Made by a program: the position numbers and the translations under genes. From Glebionis coronaria (lineage: Eukaryota; Streptophyta; Magnoliopsida; Asterales; Asteraceae): DNA of 64,000 nucleotides. Shown piece after piece: positions 10,872 through 21,400 of the stretch (the first letter of the stretch is position 1; every line of letters starts with the position of its first letter). Location of the stretch: contig JANFOE010000584.1 of the NCBI GenBank assembly GCA_025667525.1, positions 30,001 through 94,000 on the forward strand, in the 5' to 3' direction. A model generated the notes under the pieces. That model ran no database searches and was not told where the DNA came from. It worked only from the letters and a program-made list of their open reading frames with translations.

Positions 10872-11215
10872 CCTGGAACAAGTGAATTTCAATTAAGATT
10901 TTCACCATCGTTGCTTTCCAGTTGTCACGAGCTCAATTCATAAAGAATCTTGCGCGTTACCTACCAAGTGCTGTTTGATGTTGACACTAGAAGGATTTCC
11001 ACTCGTCACTGTGGTCAATAAAGAGTCACTCTGAGTGTTCTGGCAAGATCATATGATAATGCGAAGAGGCCTGGAACGAGTTTAAGTTCAATTAAGAATT
11101 AAACCACTGTTACCTTCCAGTTTTTCACAAGATTGGTTCTAAAAGAACCGCACGTGTAACCTACCATGAGCTTGTTTGATGTTGGCTCAAGCAGGATTTC
11201 CATCTTCATTGTAAT
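10872..11215. repeat. Diverged 198-bp tandem duplication in the E 3' region
   Basis: The block starting CCTGGAACAAGTG at 10872 recurs as CCTGGAACGAGTT at 11070. In both, TTCAATTAAGA, TTCCAGTT, CGTTACCTACCA or a variant, TGTTTGATGTTG and AGGATTTCCA follow in the same order. Confidence 0.7.
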
Positions 11216-12028
11216 ACTTGCGTACTACTCGGATGTTCTGGCAATATTACAGGAATACTGCGTAGGACTCATGAAAATCTCTTACTTTTCACAGTGTGTG
11301 AGAAAGCAAGGAATAAATGGAAAGTGTCCTAATGAGACTTTTGATGATCTCTTGGCTCTAGACTCGATTGTGCGTTTTGATTTAGTGAGCGATGGCTGGA
11401 GAGGAGTGCCACCTTTTCAATACCAGTCTATTCGGAGTGAATAAACCAATAGATAACGTGTTGATCTCCGTGTGATTAAAACAAATACCTTTTGAGAGAT
11501 ATTTGAGTTAGCTGGGGAAGGGTTGTGCATTGCATCACTGGGTCCATGATGTCTTTCTTCAATACCGAGAATCATTAGCAAAAATGACCTCAATAGCATA
11601 TGTATTGACCCGGTTTCTGCCTAAAGTTGTAAGGAGGGCTTCTTTCTTTACACCCTTTATCTTTACATTTCTTTTTCATTCTTCAACCCCTTCAATGCTT
11701 ACCAATACGTCATCACTAGCACCTTGTTGTGATTGTTCCAGTGCTAGCTTAAGTACTTGGTCGGCATTCAGCTACGTTCACATTCTTTCTCCATCTTTCC
11801 TAGGACTTCTAATTCTAACTAGGGAATTGTCCTTGGGAAGATTCCATCGGCTCTGATGAATCATTGGACTAATCCTATTCCTACCACCCTTTTGTCACCA
11901 CATCCGTCGTGAATTAAGCGTGTTTTGGGAAGGAATTGCCACCATGAAAAATCATTGAAAATCACCTAGAGTACTTGTGATATTGAAATCAAAAGTTTTG
12001 TACCTTAGGTGTTTTGTTCATCAAAAAC

Positions 12029-12040
12029 GCTCCCCCTTAA
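12029..12040 (-). other. Internal polypurine-tract-like motif 1 of E
   Basis: On the minus strand TTAAGGGGGAGC, nearly identical to the terminal tract, followed by no LTR. Confidence 0.55.
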
Positions 12041-12233
12041 CACGTGCTTCACACATATTAAGTTGGATAATCTTTAAGTCTTTTTCATTTTTTAGCCAAG
12101 TATCATTTACGTCTCCTTAATCCCATTTTCTCCCCTTATCCAAAATGTTAACCATTAATATTTGGGATATTGAATGGATTAACCGGTCTTTGGGTAAAAA
12201 TGAAATTGTTGTTTGGCCATAGAACAACTGATT

Positions 12234-12246
12234 GCTCCCCCTTAAG
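12234..12246 (-). other. Internal polypurine-tract-like motif 2 of E
   Basis: On the minus strand CTTAAGGGGGAGC, 0.2 kb downstream of the ORF3 stop in element orientation. Confidence 0.55.
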
Positions 12247-12426
12247 TTAATAAGGGGTAGTTGTAGTGCTTTAATATGATATATTTTGAAAGATTTAGAA
12301 TCTCGTGAGAAATTCTTGAAAAATTATCATACTTTAACACTACAACAAGCCATTAACGCACATTATTCACAAATATACATATTCACAAATAATACCAATA
12401 TAGAGTGACCTGAAATGTACGACCCT

Positions 12427-15400
12427 TCAGATGGATCGTTGCAGTGTCCTGTAGTGCACTCCATATGGTCTACCACCCACAAATCTTTCCAAGCTCCTCA
12501 TCAATCTACGTTCACGGAGCTTCTGATCGATCTTCTTGATGACATACTTCGCCATCTGCCGGTAACCTGGATGCCAATCCTCCGTCATTTCTGGCAAAGT
12601 TCCACCCTGGTTCAGATGCTCCAACTTGTCTCTGACTTGTATAAGAGTGCCATCACTATACTTGTGGAGCTCCCCCACCCTCATAAACTTCATCAAACCT
12701 CGACTGTTCAAGTAGAAGATGCCGGAATTCGGAACAGAAATGCCGGTATAAGGACATCTTGCTACATGTTGAGGTAACACGTGATTCACAGGACGGGTTA
12801 AATTGAGCTTCCTCTGATAGCTTTCGACTCCCAACTGAAGATCTTCAACTCTTGTTTTGATGACAACGCTTCGTGTGAACATACGAAGTGCTGTATTCAA
12901 CGCAATCAGATCTTCACGAGGAATATGGGTGAGTTGATCTCTGGTCATCAGAAGCAGCATATCTTCAATATCCTCAAGGCGAATGATGGAAAAATCTCCC
13001 TGCTGGATTTTGTATTCCCTGTCATCCTCCCTTTTCAAGCGAATCTCCGTCACATGATAGTAGCCATTCTTGGCTTCTGTTTTCATCCCTAAAATGCTGG
13101 AGATGCGGATATCGGATCTAACCTTGCTTCCAGAATTGACCATGCAGCAACCCCTGTACGCCCTTCGGACTCGTTCGTCCCAATGAGATGCACCTATGAC
13201 AGCATACATATCATAATTACGATTCATCTTAGGGACCCAGAGTCGGTTTACCTTTTCCTCGATGAAGGGTATTGTCCCCCAGTTGGCAGCTTTCAGCAAT
13301 GTCAGGGATGTTGCGTACTTTGATGACCCCTTCAGTAGATACACCAGATCATTGGTGACAAAGAAGTCAAGAGCAATCTGATTATCTTGATCCATTGGAG
13401 GTGGAGCTCTTTCTGATTCATGAAGACCTGGCCGTTGAACGGTATTCAGAGCCTTCAGGATCTCCTCGGCATAATATTCGAACTCCATTTGGGGCAACCG
13501 GGTTTTGGCGCGAAGTCTTTTATCCTTCAGTATTTTCTTCACCAATGATGGAGTAACCGAAGTCTTATACTCATGAGCAAGAAATGCACATAAGTCAATC
13601 GGACTTCGGATACGAAGGTACAAGACTTCTTTGTCGGCGTCGGTGATCGGATCATACTGCGCCGCTGCCATGATCCAAGCCTGTGGTGGAGCAGTCTCGT
13701 CGATTTCCAACGTGTCCTCCCAGTTCCTTGTGCTTGGTTCAGCAATAGTAGATTGTGGGTTTTGTTGCAGAGGAGTGGAGATGTGAACATCTGCTTCAGA
13801 TTCAGGCATTTCAGCAGTGTCATGGATGGGTGAGTGTTGAGCAGCTTCTGGTTCGGTAACCGATTCTGCAATCACAGGAGTAACAACACAAGAACTAACG
13901 GGGTTAGTGGTAACAGGTATTGATTTATGGATAAATGTACCAGGAATAGATGACCCAGTAGTGGCATTCACGTCATGGCGCCACTTCGATCGTCTGGATT
14001 CCGTGGATGTAGACTTCTCCTTTGGTGCTGCATCCTTCTTTGACTTGGTGCCAGACTTAACCACTTTCTTTGAGCTGGCGCCTTTATCCCCTTTCTCACT
14101 CTGTTCACCTTTATCCGCATTGCTCCCCTTAACACTCTCCTGGTGACCATCACCACCATCGTTACCATCATTATCATCATCATCCTCATCATCACCATCC
14201 TCATCCTTATCATCACCATCCTCATCATCATCCTCATCTTCATCATCATTATCACTATCGTCCTCATCATCCTTATTATTCTCATCCTCATCCTCCTCCT
14301 CATTCTTATCTTCTTCTTCTTCTTCTTCCTCCTCTCCACCAGTACCCTCGTCTTCCTCACTCTCTTCCCGTTCTTCTTCAGGGAGAATGTGGTAGGGAAC
14401 CACACTTCCAAATGTCTTGAACAACCTATCATCCTCCATGATAGCGTCATTCAGGGATTTGAAGAGAGCTCGTTGTTTCCTCGATTTATCAAACGAACCA
14501 AGTTCCTTCATTCGAGCCTTAAGGATCTTCTTCAGTTCAAAATCCGTCAAGTCATATGCGATCTTGTAGGCAGCTTCTGAAGGATTGGATGACTTGATCA
14601 TCAAGTTATCAGCAGCAAGCGTCTTCAAGTCATCACGCAGTTTAGGCATTAATGATTCAACTGAGTCTTTTACTTTCTGCTCAATAGTAGCTTCAAGAGC
14701 GTCGTTTTGCTCTTTAAGGTCATCCTTAATAGCTTTAAGTCTTGCAATTCGTGCTTTATGCCTATTAGCTTCATCCCTTTTTACCTGAGCAAGTTCCTCT
14801 GCATGAGCTTTACGTGTAGCTTCCATGTCTGCAGCGAACTTGGCAATCAACTCTTCTTGAGCTTTCCTTGATGCTTCTTCACTTTGAGCTCTTTTATTTA
14901 ACTCTTGGCGAAGTTCATTCATTTCTCTCTTGTGAGCATCCACATGTTTATCCAACATCTCGCCCAACACTATTGCTGCCATTGCAGATGTTGCAGATGT
15001 TGTAGATGTTGATGGAATAGGCTCGGTTGTGACTGCGGTGCTAAGGATGGGCTTTGGTGGTGGTGGAGGAAGTGGTGTAGAAACCTGTTTGGTTGGTAAG
15101 GGTTGAGTTGGTGGAGGTTGAGTTGTTAAAGGTTGAGTAGGTGGAGGAGGTGGTGTAGAAACAGGGATTGATTGCTCCTTCGAAGTGGAATAATTCTCAG
15201 GTGACCCAAACTCATCAACATCATGAGGTTCAATATACTCATCCTCAACGTCTATTCTGACACCTGAACCACTACCACCAGTATCTTTCCTGCTCCTTTG
15301 AATGGCTGTCTTCATCATTTGTTTCTCAGTTTTCTCAATATCAGGATCAGCAATATTTTCTTCGTCACGCAGACGCATCAAGTCCTTACCCTTTCCCTTC

Positions 15401-16392
15401 TTACCCTCTGTCTTCTTCTTCTTGGTTTTGGGCTCAGGTAAATCTGCTTGCTTCCTTTTACCTTTGCTTTTAACCGTGGTAGATGAGTCTTCACCTGCTA
15501 GAAGGCTTGCTCGTTGTTTCTCAATTTCCGTGAGCAAGTTCGTGTAGGCATCGGATGCAATAATCTCATCGGTCAGAAGATGACTGGGAATGGGACCAGG
15601 AATAACCGTATTCGAATGAGTCTCCTGCCTTAAGTCTACCAAATCATCATCATCTATCATGTGGTGACGACTACCTGCAAGCTTGTTAATGGATGCATCG
15701 TTTTCCATAAAGTAATGTATGATCAACTTAATAAACCTAGGGTACTGGTAAGTTTTGATTTTACCCTTAGTGTTAGTGAAGAGTTGAAAAGTAAACTCCT
15801 CCCACAGCAGTGATGCATAATCAATACCCATACCTTTGAACATACCATAAAACATTTTGATGATCGGTGGACGAACAGCATCATACCCAGTTGTCTTGGG
15901 TGTCAAGCATCGGCTAAGGATCCCAAAGATAGCTTTCCATGGTTGACCAATTTTGGCAGTAGTGAACTCAGACGGGGTTCGAATGTCAAGACATCCAATA
16001 GCAGTGAACATCTCCATCATCTGGTCCTTGGTTGGGTTGGGTGAGTATGATGGTAGTCCTTTGAGTAACGGTCGAAAGCCAAAGATCTTCCTGAAGTCTG
16101 ACACTGTAAGCGTCTGCTGCTTGTTGTCCAAGGAAAAAGTGATCTTGTTCGACGTCCTCTCTTTGGTAGCCCAGAACTCGTAAAGGTAGTCATATGGCAC
16201 CGAAGCACTTCTCCTTAGCGCATACTTGAAGTGAGATTTATCAAGCATGGCTGTAGCTACCTTAAAGCCATTATGGGTCGAGTGAGATACCTCCTTCAGA
16301 CGGTAGTTGTTTGGAACAAACTTAAGTGTCTTGGCTTCAGCAATGGCGGCAGCTCTGTCGTCTTGTAGTTGTTGTACGGTAGGGTTAGTCAT
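12427..16392 (-). CDS. ORF3 of element E: 1321-aa protein in env position, function unknown
   Basis: An intact ORF on the same strand as gag and pol, downstream of pol, where SIRE-type elements carry an env-like gene. The N-terminal ~260 residues form a folded domain, with YDYLYEFWATKE and KTYQYPRFIKLIIHYFM as its clearest blocks. Next come a Lys-rich, nuclear-localisation-like patch (KRKQADLPEPKTKKKKTEGK, about residue 310), a Pro/Thr-rich linker, an Ala/Glu coiled coil (about 470-600), an Asp/Glu tract of about 75 residues (near 670-745) and a second folded domain to the end (RVEDLQLGVESYQRKLNLTR near 1200). I see no signal peptide or clear membrane span, which argues against a true envelope. 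Similar ORFs are widespread in Asteraceae copia elements without known function. A possible leader with its own intron lies upstream. Confidence 0.88.
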   Translation of the reverse strand: MTNPTVQQLQDDRAAAIAEAKTLKFVPNNYRLKEVSHSTHNGFKVATAMLDKSHFKYALRRSASVPYDYLYEFWATKERTSNKITFSLDNKQQTLTVSDFRKIFGFRPLLKGLPSYSPNPTKDQMMEMFTAIGCLDIRTPSEFTTAKIGQPWKAIFGILSRCLTPKTTGYDAVRPPIIKMFYGMFKGMGIDYASLLWEEFTFQLFTNTKGKIKTYQYPRFIKLIIHYFMENDASINKLAGSRHHMIDDDDLVDLRQETHSNTVIPGPIPSHLLTDEIIASDAYTNLLTEIEKQRASLLAGEDSSTTVKSKGKRKQADLPEPKTKKKKTEGKKGKGKDLMRLRDEENIADPDIEKTEKQMMKTAIQRSRKDTGGSGSGVRIDVEDEYIEPHDVDEFGSPENYSTSKEQSIPVSTPPPPPTQPLTTQPPPTQPLPTKQVSTPLPPPPPKPILSTAVTTEPIPSTSTTSATSAMAAIVLGEMLDKHVDAHKREMNELRQELNKRAQSEEASRKAQEELIAKFAADMEATRKAHAEELAQVKRDEANRHKARIARLKAIKDDLKEQNDALEATIEQKVKDSVESLMPKLRDDLKTLAADNLMIKSSNPSEAAYKIAYDLTDFELKKILKARMKELGSFDKSRKQRALFKSLNDAIMEDDRLFKTFGSVVPYHILPEEEREESEEDEGTGGEEEEEEEEDKNEEEDEDENNKDDEDDSDNDDEDEDDDEDGDDKDEDGDDEDDDDNDGNDGGDGHQESVKGSNADKGEQSEKGDKGASSKKVVKSGTKSKKDAAPKEKSTSTESRRSKWRHDVNATTGSSIPGTFIHKSIPVTTNPVSSCVVTPVIAESVTEPEAAQHSPIHDTAEMPESEADVHISTPLQQNPQSTIAEPSTRNWEDTLEIDETAPPQAWIMAAAQYDPITDADKEVLYLRIRSPIDLCAFLAHEYKTSVTPSLVKKILKDKRLRAKTRLPQMEFEYYAEEILKALNTVQRPGLHESERAPPPMDQDNQIALDFFVTNDLVYLLKGSSKYATSLTLLKAANWGTIPFIEEKVNRLWVPKMNRNYDMYAVIGASHWDERVRRAYRGCCMVNSGSKVRSDIRISSILGMKTEAKNGYYHVTEIRLKREDDREYKIQQGDFSIIRLEDIEDMLLLMTRDQLTHIPREDLIALNTALRMFTRSVVIKTRVEDLQLGVESYQRKLNLTRPVNHVLPQHVARCPYTGISVPNSGIFYLNSRGLMKFMRVGELHKYSDGTLIQVRDKLEHLNQGGTLPEMTEDWHPGYRQMAKYVIKKIDQKLRERRLMRSLERFVGGRPYGVHYRTLQRSI

Positions 16393-16397
16393 CGTCT

Positions 16398-17416
16398 CTG
16401 CTTAAGATAAAACACAAAGGTTGATACAAACAAGTATGAATATCATTATGACTTTAAAACCTAAGCATTGTACATATGACATAATCCTTTAATCTTTGAA
16501 ATCAATCAAACTTCTTCTATTCGGAATAATCACACCATTCGGAATAATAGGCCTATGCGGAAAAACTTCCCTATTCTGAATAAAAAGGCTATTCGGAACT
16601 TTTAACCTATGCTGAATAAATTCCCTATGCGGAACATTTGGGCTATGCGGAATAAATTCCTCCATTCGGAACATTTGGGTCATGCGGAAAAAATCCTTAT
16701 TCGGAACATTATCCTATTCGGAACATTATCCTATTCGGAACATTTTCCTATTCGGAACATTTTCCTATTCGGAACATATCCCTATTCGGAACTTTATCCC
16801 TATTCGGAACTTTATCCCTATTCGGAACTTTATCCCTATTCGGAACTTTTATCCCTATTCGGAACTTTTATCCCTATTCGGAACATTTGCCCCATTCGGA
16901 ATATTTGTCCTACTCGGAATATTGGCCCTACTCGGAACATTTGACCTATTCGGAATTTTTGCCTTATTCGGAACATTCCTATTCGGAATAATTGTTCTAC
17001 TCGGAATATTGCCCTATTCGGAATATTTGTCCTACTCGGAATATTTGCCCTACTCGGAACTTTTGACCTATTCGGAATTTTTGCCTTATGCGGAACTTTT
17101 TTTCCTATTCGGAACAATTGCCTTATTCGGAACTTTTTTCCCTATTCGGAACAATGCTCTATTCGGAACATTTTTCTATTCGAACAAAAACTCCTATTCG
17201 GAACATTTTCCAACACTTATATTTTCTAATTGAGCATGCAATCTGTTTGATTTAAGTGTTCTCAGGCCAGATTAGTGCAATTATATGTGTTCCGAATACA
17301 ACCCAAGCAAAACCCCCAATTTAGTTAACCCTAATTAAGCAGTAATTGAATTCGTTTGTTTTTCATTTAAGCAGTTAATTAACTAGATGTATATGAGAGA
17401 TTAATCCGATTAATAC
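16398..17416 (-). other. Putative leader intron upstream of ORF3
   Basis: On the minus strand AAAG|GTATTAATC (donor at 17416) and TTTTATCTTAAGCAG|AGACGATG (acceptor at 16398) would join a pyrimidine/CAA-rich leader (about 17417-17510) to six bases before the ORF3 start. The TTCGGAA-core array lies wholly inside. This is inferred from splice signals only. Confidence 0.4.
16489..17215. repeat. TTCGGAA-core array 2 (about 35 copies), upstream of ORF3
   Basis: The core CTATTCGGAAC recurs every 15-20 bases, with spacers such as ATTTTC, TTTATCC and ATTTGCC. Variants include TATGCGGAA and TACTCGGAA. On the element's sense strand it reads GTTCCGAATAG. The array starts about 100 bases upstream of the ORF3 ATG. 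The open frames on both strands through it are repeat translations. Confidence 0.9.
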
Positions 17417-17867
17417 CTTTGTTTTTGTGAAGATCTTGATCTTAGAAGGTGAATGATTTGATTCGAGTTTGATTTGTGTGAGTGTTTGTAAGCTTTGTTA
17501 ATGGCGGCAAAGAGTTATGTAAACAGTGAGGCAATAATAGAAACGGGGGGGAAGGTTTTGACTAGGTCAAGATTTCCACAAGTTAGACCTAATGTCAACT
17601 TTGCCCCCTGAATTTTCTTTTTGCTTCATTCACTCATTCTTTTGGTTACTAAGTTTTAACACTTGCCATTTTTACCCTATCTTATGTTAACTATTCGAAT
17701 CTTAGTGATTAGCTTAACTTAACACAAGCACAAAACTCTCCACGACAAGCTTATAAGCAACAACACTACAAATGTCAAAGCAATCCAACCATTAACATTT
17801 TAAGCTTTATGAATTTCCTTGAAAACTTTTTGAAGATCTTTTTGATGTGAAAGATGACGAAACATTT

Positions 17868-17880
17868 TCTCCCCCTTAAA
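17868..17880 (-). other. Internal polypurine-tract-like motif 3 of E, downstream of Pol
   Basis: On the minus strand TTTAAGGGGGAGA, about 0.6 kb after the pol stop. This is where an element without ORF3 would end. Confidence 0.55.
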
Positions 17881-18341
17881 CGATGACCCGTTTTCTATTT
17901 AAAGAGCTGTAGTCATTGTTTAACGAGGCATATGATGATGAAAAACATTTCCCAATTGATTTCTTGAAAAAGTTTGATTCGTGGTGTCAATAAGATTTCT
18001 CTTATTTTAACAAATTAATGCACTGAGACGTACACAAATTCGTGTCAGACCAAGTTATAAAGTAAACTTGATCCCTTTGCATGATTTGGCTTGTAAATCA
18101 CGCCCGAGAAAATTAATTCCCGTTCTGAGCCAACGTTTTCCAAAGAAATACGTGACTTTAATATGAAAACCGGGTTGCAGTCTGAAATAACTACAAACCA
18201 TCATGGGCATGTTTTCAAAAAAATGTACAACTTTTATACGGACTCTATTTATGGCACCGTGTCAATATTGATCGACATTTCTAAGGCCGTAAATATTACC
18301 GTACTAAAAGACATGCCCGTTTTAAAACGAAAAATATTTTT

Positions 18342-18445
18342 GGTTTTTCTTGGTTTTATATTTTTTATGGTTTTTCTAGGTTTTATATTTTTTATAGTTT
18401 TTCTAGGTTTTATATTTTTTATGGTTTTTGTTGGTTTTATATTTA
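18342..18445. repeat. 27-bp tandem repeat directly after Pol
   Basis: About four units start at 18342, 18369, 18396 and 18423, each GGTTTTTCTAGGTTTTATA or close to it. The unit is a multiple of three, so it gives 9-residue periodic frames on both strands. I read these as by-products. Confidence 0.85.
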
Positions 18446-18496
18446 CGATAATATACATGATCACAACCAAAGGATACTCTGAATAGTTTACCACGA

Positions 18497-21400
18497 CTAT
18501 TCAGCTGATTCTTCTGCCAACTCTTTGAGAGTCGCTGGAGTGAATGATTTCATGCCAAGCTTGTCGATCAAAAACTCGATTCGTCCTCGATCTAAGGCTT
18601 TGGTGAACATATCCGCCAGCTGGTACTCAGTAGTGACAAAATACAGCTCGATCACTCCGTTCTCCACCTGCTCCTTGATGAAATGGTAGCGAATGTCTAT
18701 GTGCTTGGCCCGGGAGTGTTGAACATAGTTGCAGCAAAGGGCAATGGCGCTCTTGTTGTCACAATACATCGGAATTTTGTTAAATCCAAGACCGTAGTCA
18801 GTTAATTGTGATCTCATCCAAAGAACTTGAGCACAACAACCGGACATGGCGATGTATTCAGCCTCCGTGCTAGAAATTGCAGCGCTTTTCTGCCTTTTTG
18901 AAGACCAACTGATCAATCTATCTCCTAGGAGTTGCACAGATCCAGAAGTGCTACGCCTCGTATCTTGACATCCAGCATGATCGGCATCTGCGTATGATAT
19001 TAAAGCAATCGAGGAATCTTTCGGATACCATAGACCACGATGAAGTGTTCCTTTTAGATACCGAAAGATCCTTTTAACTACATGTAAGTGCTTTTCGGTA
19101 GGCCGAGCCTGATACCGGGCACACATGCATACAGCAAATTGCAAATCAGGCCTGCTAGCAGTCAGATAGAGAAGGGTGCCAATCATTCCACGGTAAAGTT
19201 TCGGATCGACAATAATCCCATCCCTATCTTCATCTAACTTGGTTTTCTCAACCATTGGAGTGTCTACGGGGTCACAGTTCTCAAAGTTATATTTCTTAAG
19301 TGATTCTAGAGCATATTTGGATTGATTTATAAAGATGCCTCTGGGATTCTGAGAAATCTGTAATCCTAAGAAAAATGATATTTTTCCCATCATCGACATC
19401 TGAAAGCGTGTGGACATTATCTTCTCAAATTGTTTAGACAATTCTATGTTAGTGGCAGCAAAAATTATATCATCAACATAAATTTGTACCAGAAGCATGT
19501 CGTTGCCGTCCTTGAGAGTGAATAGAGTGGGGTCCACTTTGCCTTTGGAGAAGCCTTCCGACATGAGATATGTTGACAGGAGATCATACCACGCGCGTGG
19601 AGCTTGTTTCAACCCATAGAGAGCCTTCTTAAGCTTGTACACATGGTTAGGAGACTCCGTACTCACGAACCCATCCGGTTGACTAACATAAACCTCTTCC
19701 CTTAGTTCACCGTTCAAAAATGCCGTCTTCACATCCATTTGATAGACGATCATGTTCATATGAGCAGCAAACGCAAGGAATAGTCTAATCGCCTCCAATC
19801 TAGCCACAGGAGCAAAAGATTCCTCAAAGTCTATACCCAAGGCCTGTTTATATCCTCTAGCGACCAATCTTGCCTTATTCTTCAATACCGAACCCATCTC
19901 ATCAAGTTTAACCTTATAAACCCATAACAAAGTAAGGATGTTAACTTTGTCAGGGCGAGGAACCAATTCCCATACTTCTAGTCTTTTGAATTCATTGAGT
20001 TCCTCCTGCATAGCTTCGATCCAAGATGATTGGGTCATAGCCTGCTGCCAATTTTTGGGTTCAACTTCAGAGAGAAATGCATCAAAGTAACAATATAGTG
20101 CACTCTCTTGTAATTGATGGCGAGTAGAGACTGGTCGATCTAGATCTCCAATAACATTCCTAATTGGGTGATCTTTTGTCCATTTAGTGCTATGTTTTTC
20201 AATCCTAGGTGGTCTGGAGTGAACAATAGATGGAGCTTCTTCTGAGGTAGAGGCGGCTGAAGGGTTTTCAGGGATCGCTACACCAAAGAAAGGAAGCTCT
20301 TGCAAGTGAGCATATTCCAAGTCGTGATCAGTGGAATCCTCTTCTACATCATTAGGCACAAGTAGGGGTGATGATTCAGGTGAAGTTTGAGAATCACTTG
20401 GTGAAGGTGCATCCGGTTCAATGTGAATTGTAGATGCATTAGATAAAGGTTCATTAACTTGAGCAACCACTTCAGGTATTGGAGCAATTACTACAGGTGT
20501 TGGAACTTCATCAGTCGGGGGATCGAAGAATTCATCAAACAACGGTTGAAACAGTTTATCCCACTCAGGCCTAGTTGGTGGTAAAAATGATGTAGAAGTA
20601 GGATTGTTGGGAACTAATCCGGAACTTATAGCACCGGGTCCCATCTCATGAAGCGCGGGTTCAGAGCTGTGTTGCTCAGAAGCCATCGCTGTCAGCTCGT
20701 CGAAATCAGCGTCCATAGTTTCTACAATCTTGCCAAGACGACGGTTATAGATTCGGTATGCTCTTTTGGACGGTGAGTAACCAATGAAAATACCTATGTC
20801 GGCTTTTGGTTGAAGCTTACCCAAGTTCTCACTATTGATGTTTGGATAGCACAGAGCACCAAACACATGGAAAAATGAAACATCGGGTTTGCGGTCATGT
20901 AGAAGCTCATAAGGTGTTTTTCCATGGCGTTTCCGAATGATAGAACGGTTTTGGGTAAAACATGCAGTAGAAATAGCCTCTGCCCACAAGAACAATGGAG
21001 CGTTCGCATAAATAAGCATGGTCCTAGCAGCTTCCATAAGTGTGCGATTTCGTCTTTCAACGACACCGTTTTGTTGTGGAGTGCGTGCAGCGGATGTTTC
21101 ATGTGATATACCAACTCCTTCATAATAATCACGAAGAGTCTGGTTGACGAACTCTGTACCATTGTCTGTACGGATACGGCGGACAGTGGTATTCAAACGT
21201 ACCTGGATGAACTTCAGAAAAGTAATGATAGCTTTCGGTGCTTCATCCTTTGTTCGTAAAAATCTAACCCATGTAAACCTTGAAAAATCATCCACAATGA
21301 CGAGAATGAATTTTTTACCGCTCACACTTTCAGTTCTCATCGGTCCACAAAGATCCATATGCAGAAGATGAAGTTTTTCTTGATTAGTGTCTTCAGCTTT

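Larger units (their letters stand above)
10182..12426 (-). other. 3' non-coding region of element E
   Basis: 2.2 kb between the ORF3 stop and the polypurine tract, without a supported gene. It contains a 28-29-bp tandem repeat (10526-10630), a 198-bp tandem duplication (about 10872-11215) and two internal polypurine-like motifs (12029-12040 and 12234-12246). The small ORFs here are short and unlike known proteins. Confidence 0.6.
17217..18496 (-). other. Spacer between Pol and ORF3 of element E
   Basis: 1.3 kb without a supported gene. It holds the putative ORF3 leader (17417-17510), a polypurine-like motif (17868-17880) and a 27-bp tandem repeat (18342-18445). A sequence such as this could carry a separate promoter for ORF3, but none is proven. 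Confidence 0.5.

Noticed and set aside
14143..14580. Plus-strand ORF of 145 aa, extremely rich in Ile and Phe, like a membrane protein
   Set aside because: It is the antisense of the Asp/Glu tract of ORF3 (GAT/GAG codons read backwards give Ile/Leu). A shadow frame.
16489..17215. CRISPR-like regularly spaced repeats
   Set aside because: The repeats are only 9-11 bp, spacers are short and similar to each other, and the context is a plant retrotransposon.
16489..17215. Heat-shock elements (TTC and GAA in alternation)
   Set aside because: In TTCGGAA the two triplets are separated by one base, while heat-shock elements need two. The spacing between units is also irregular.
16609..17233. Plus-strand ORFs with SEHFPIRN / LFGTF repeats, looking like a repeat protein
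   Set aside because: Pure translation of the TTCGGAA array; all frames are open because the repeat lacks stops. The same holds at 26941-27475 and 59477-59926.
18249..18494. 81-aa minus-strand ORF directly after pol
   Set aside because: Mostly translation of the 27-bp tandem repeat.
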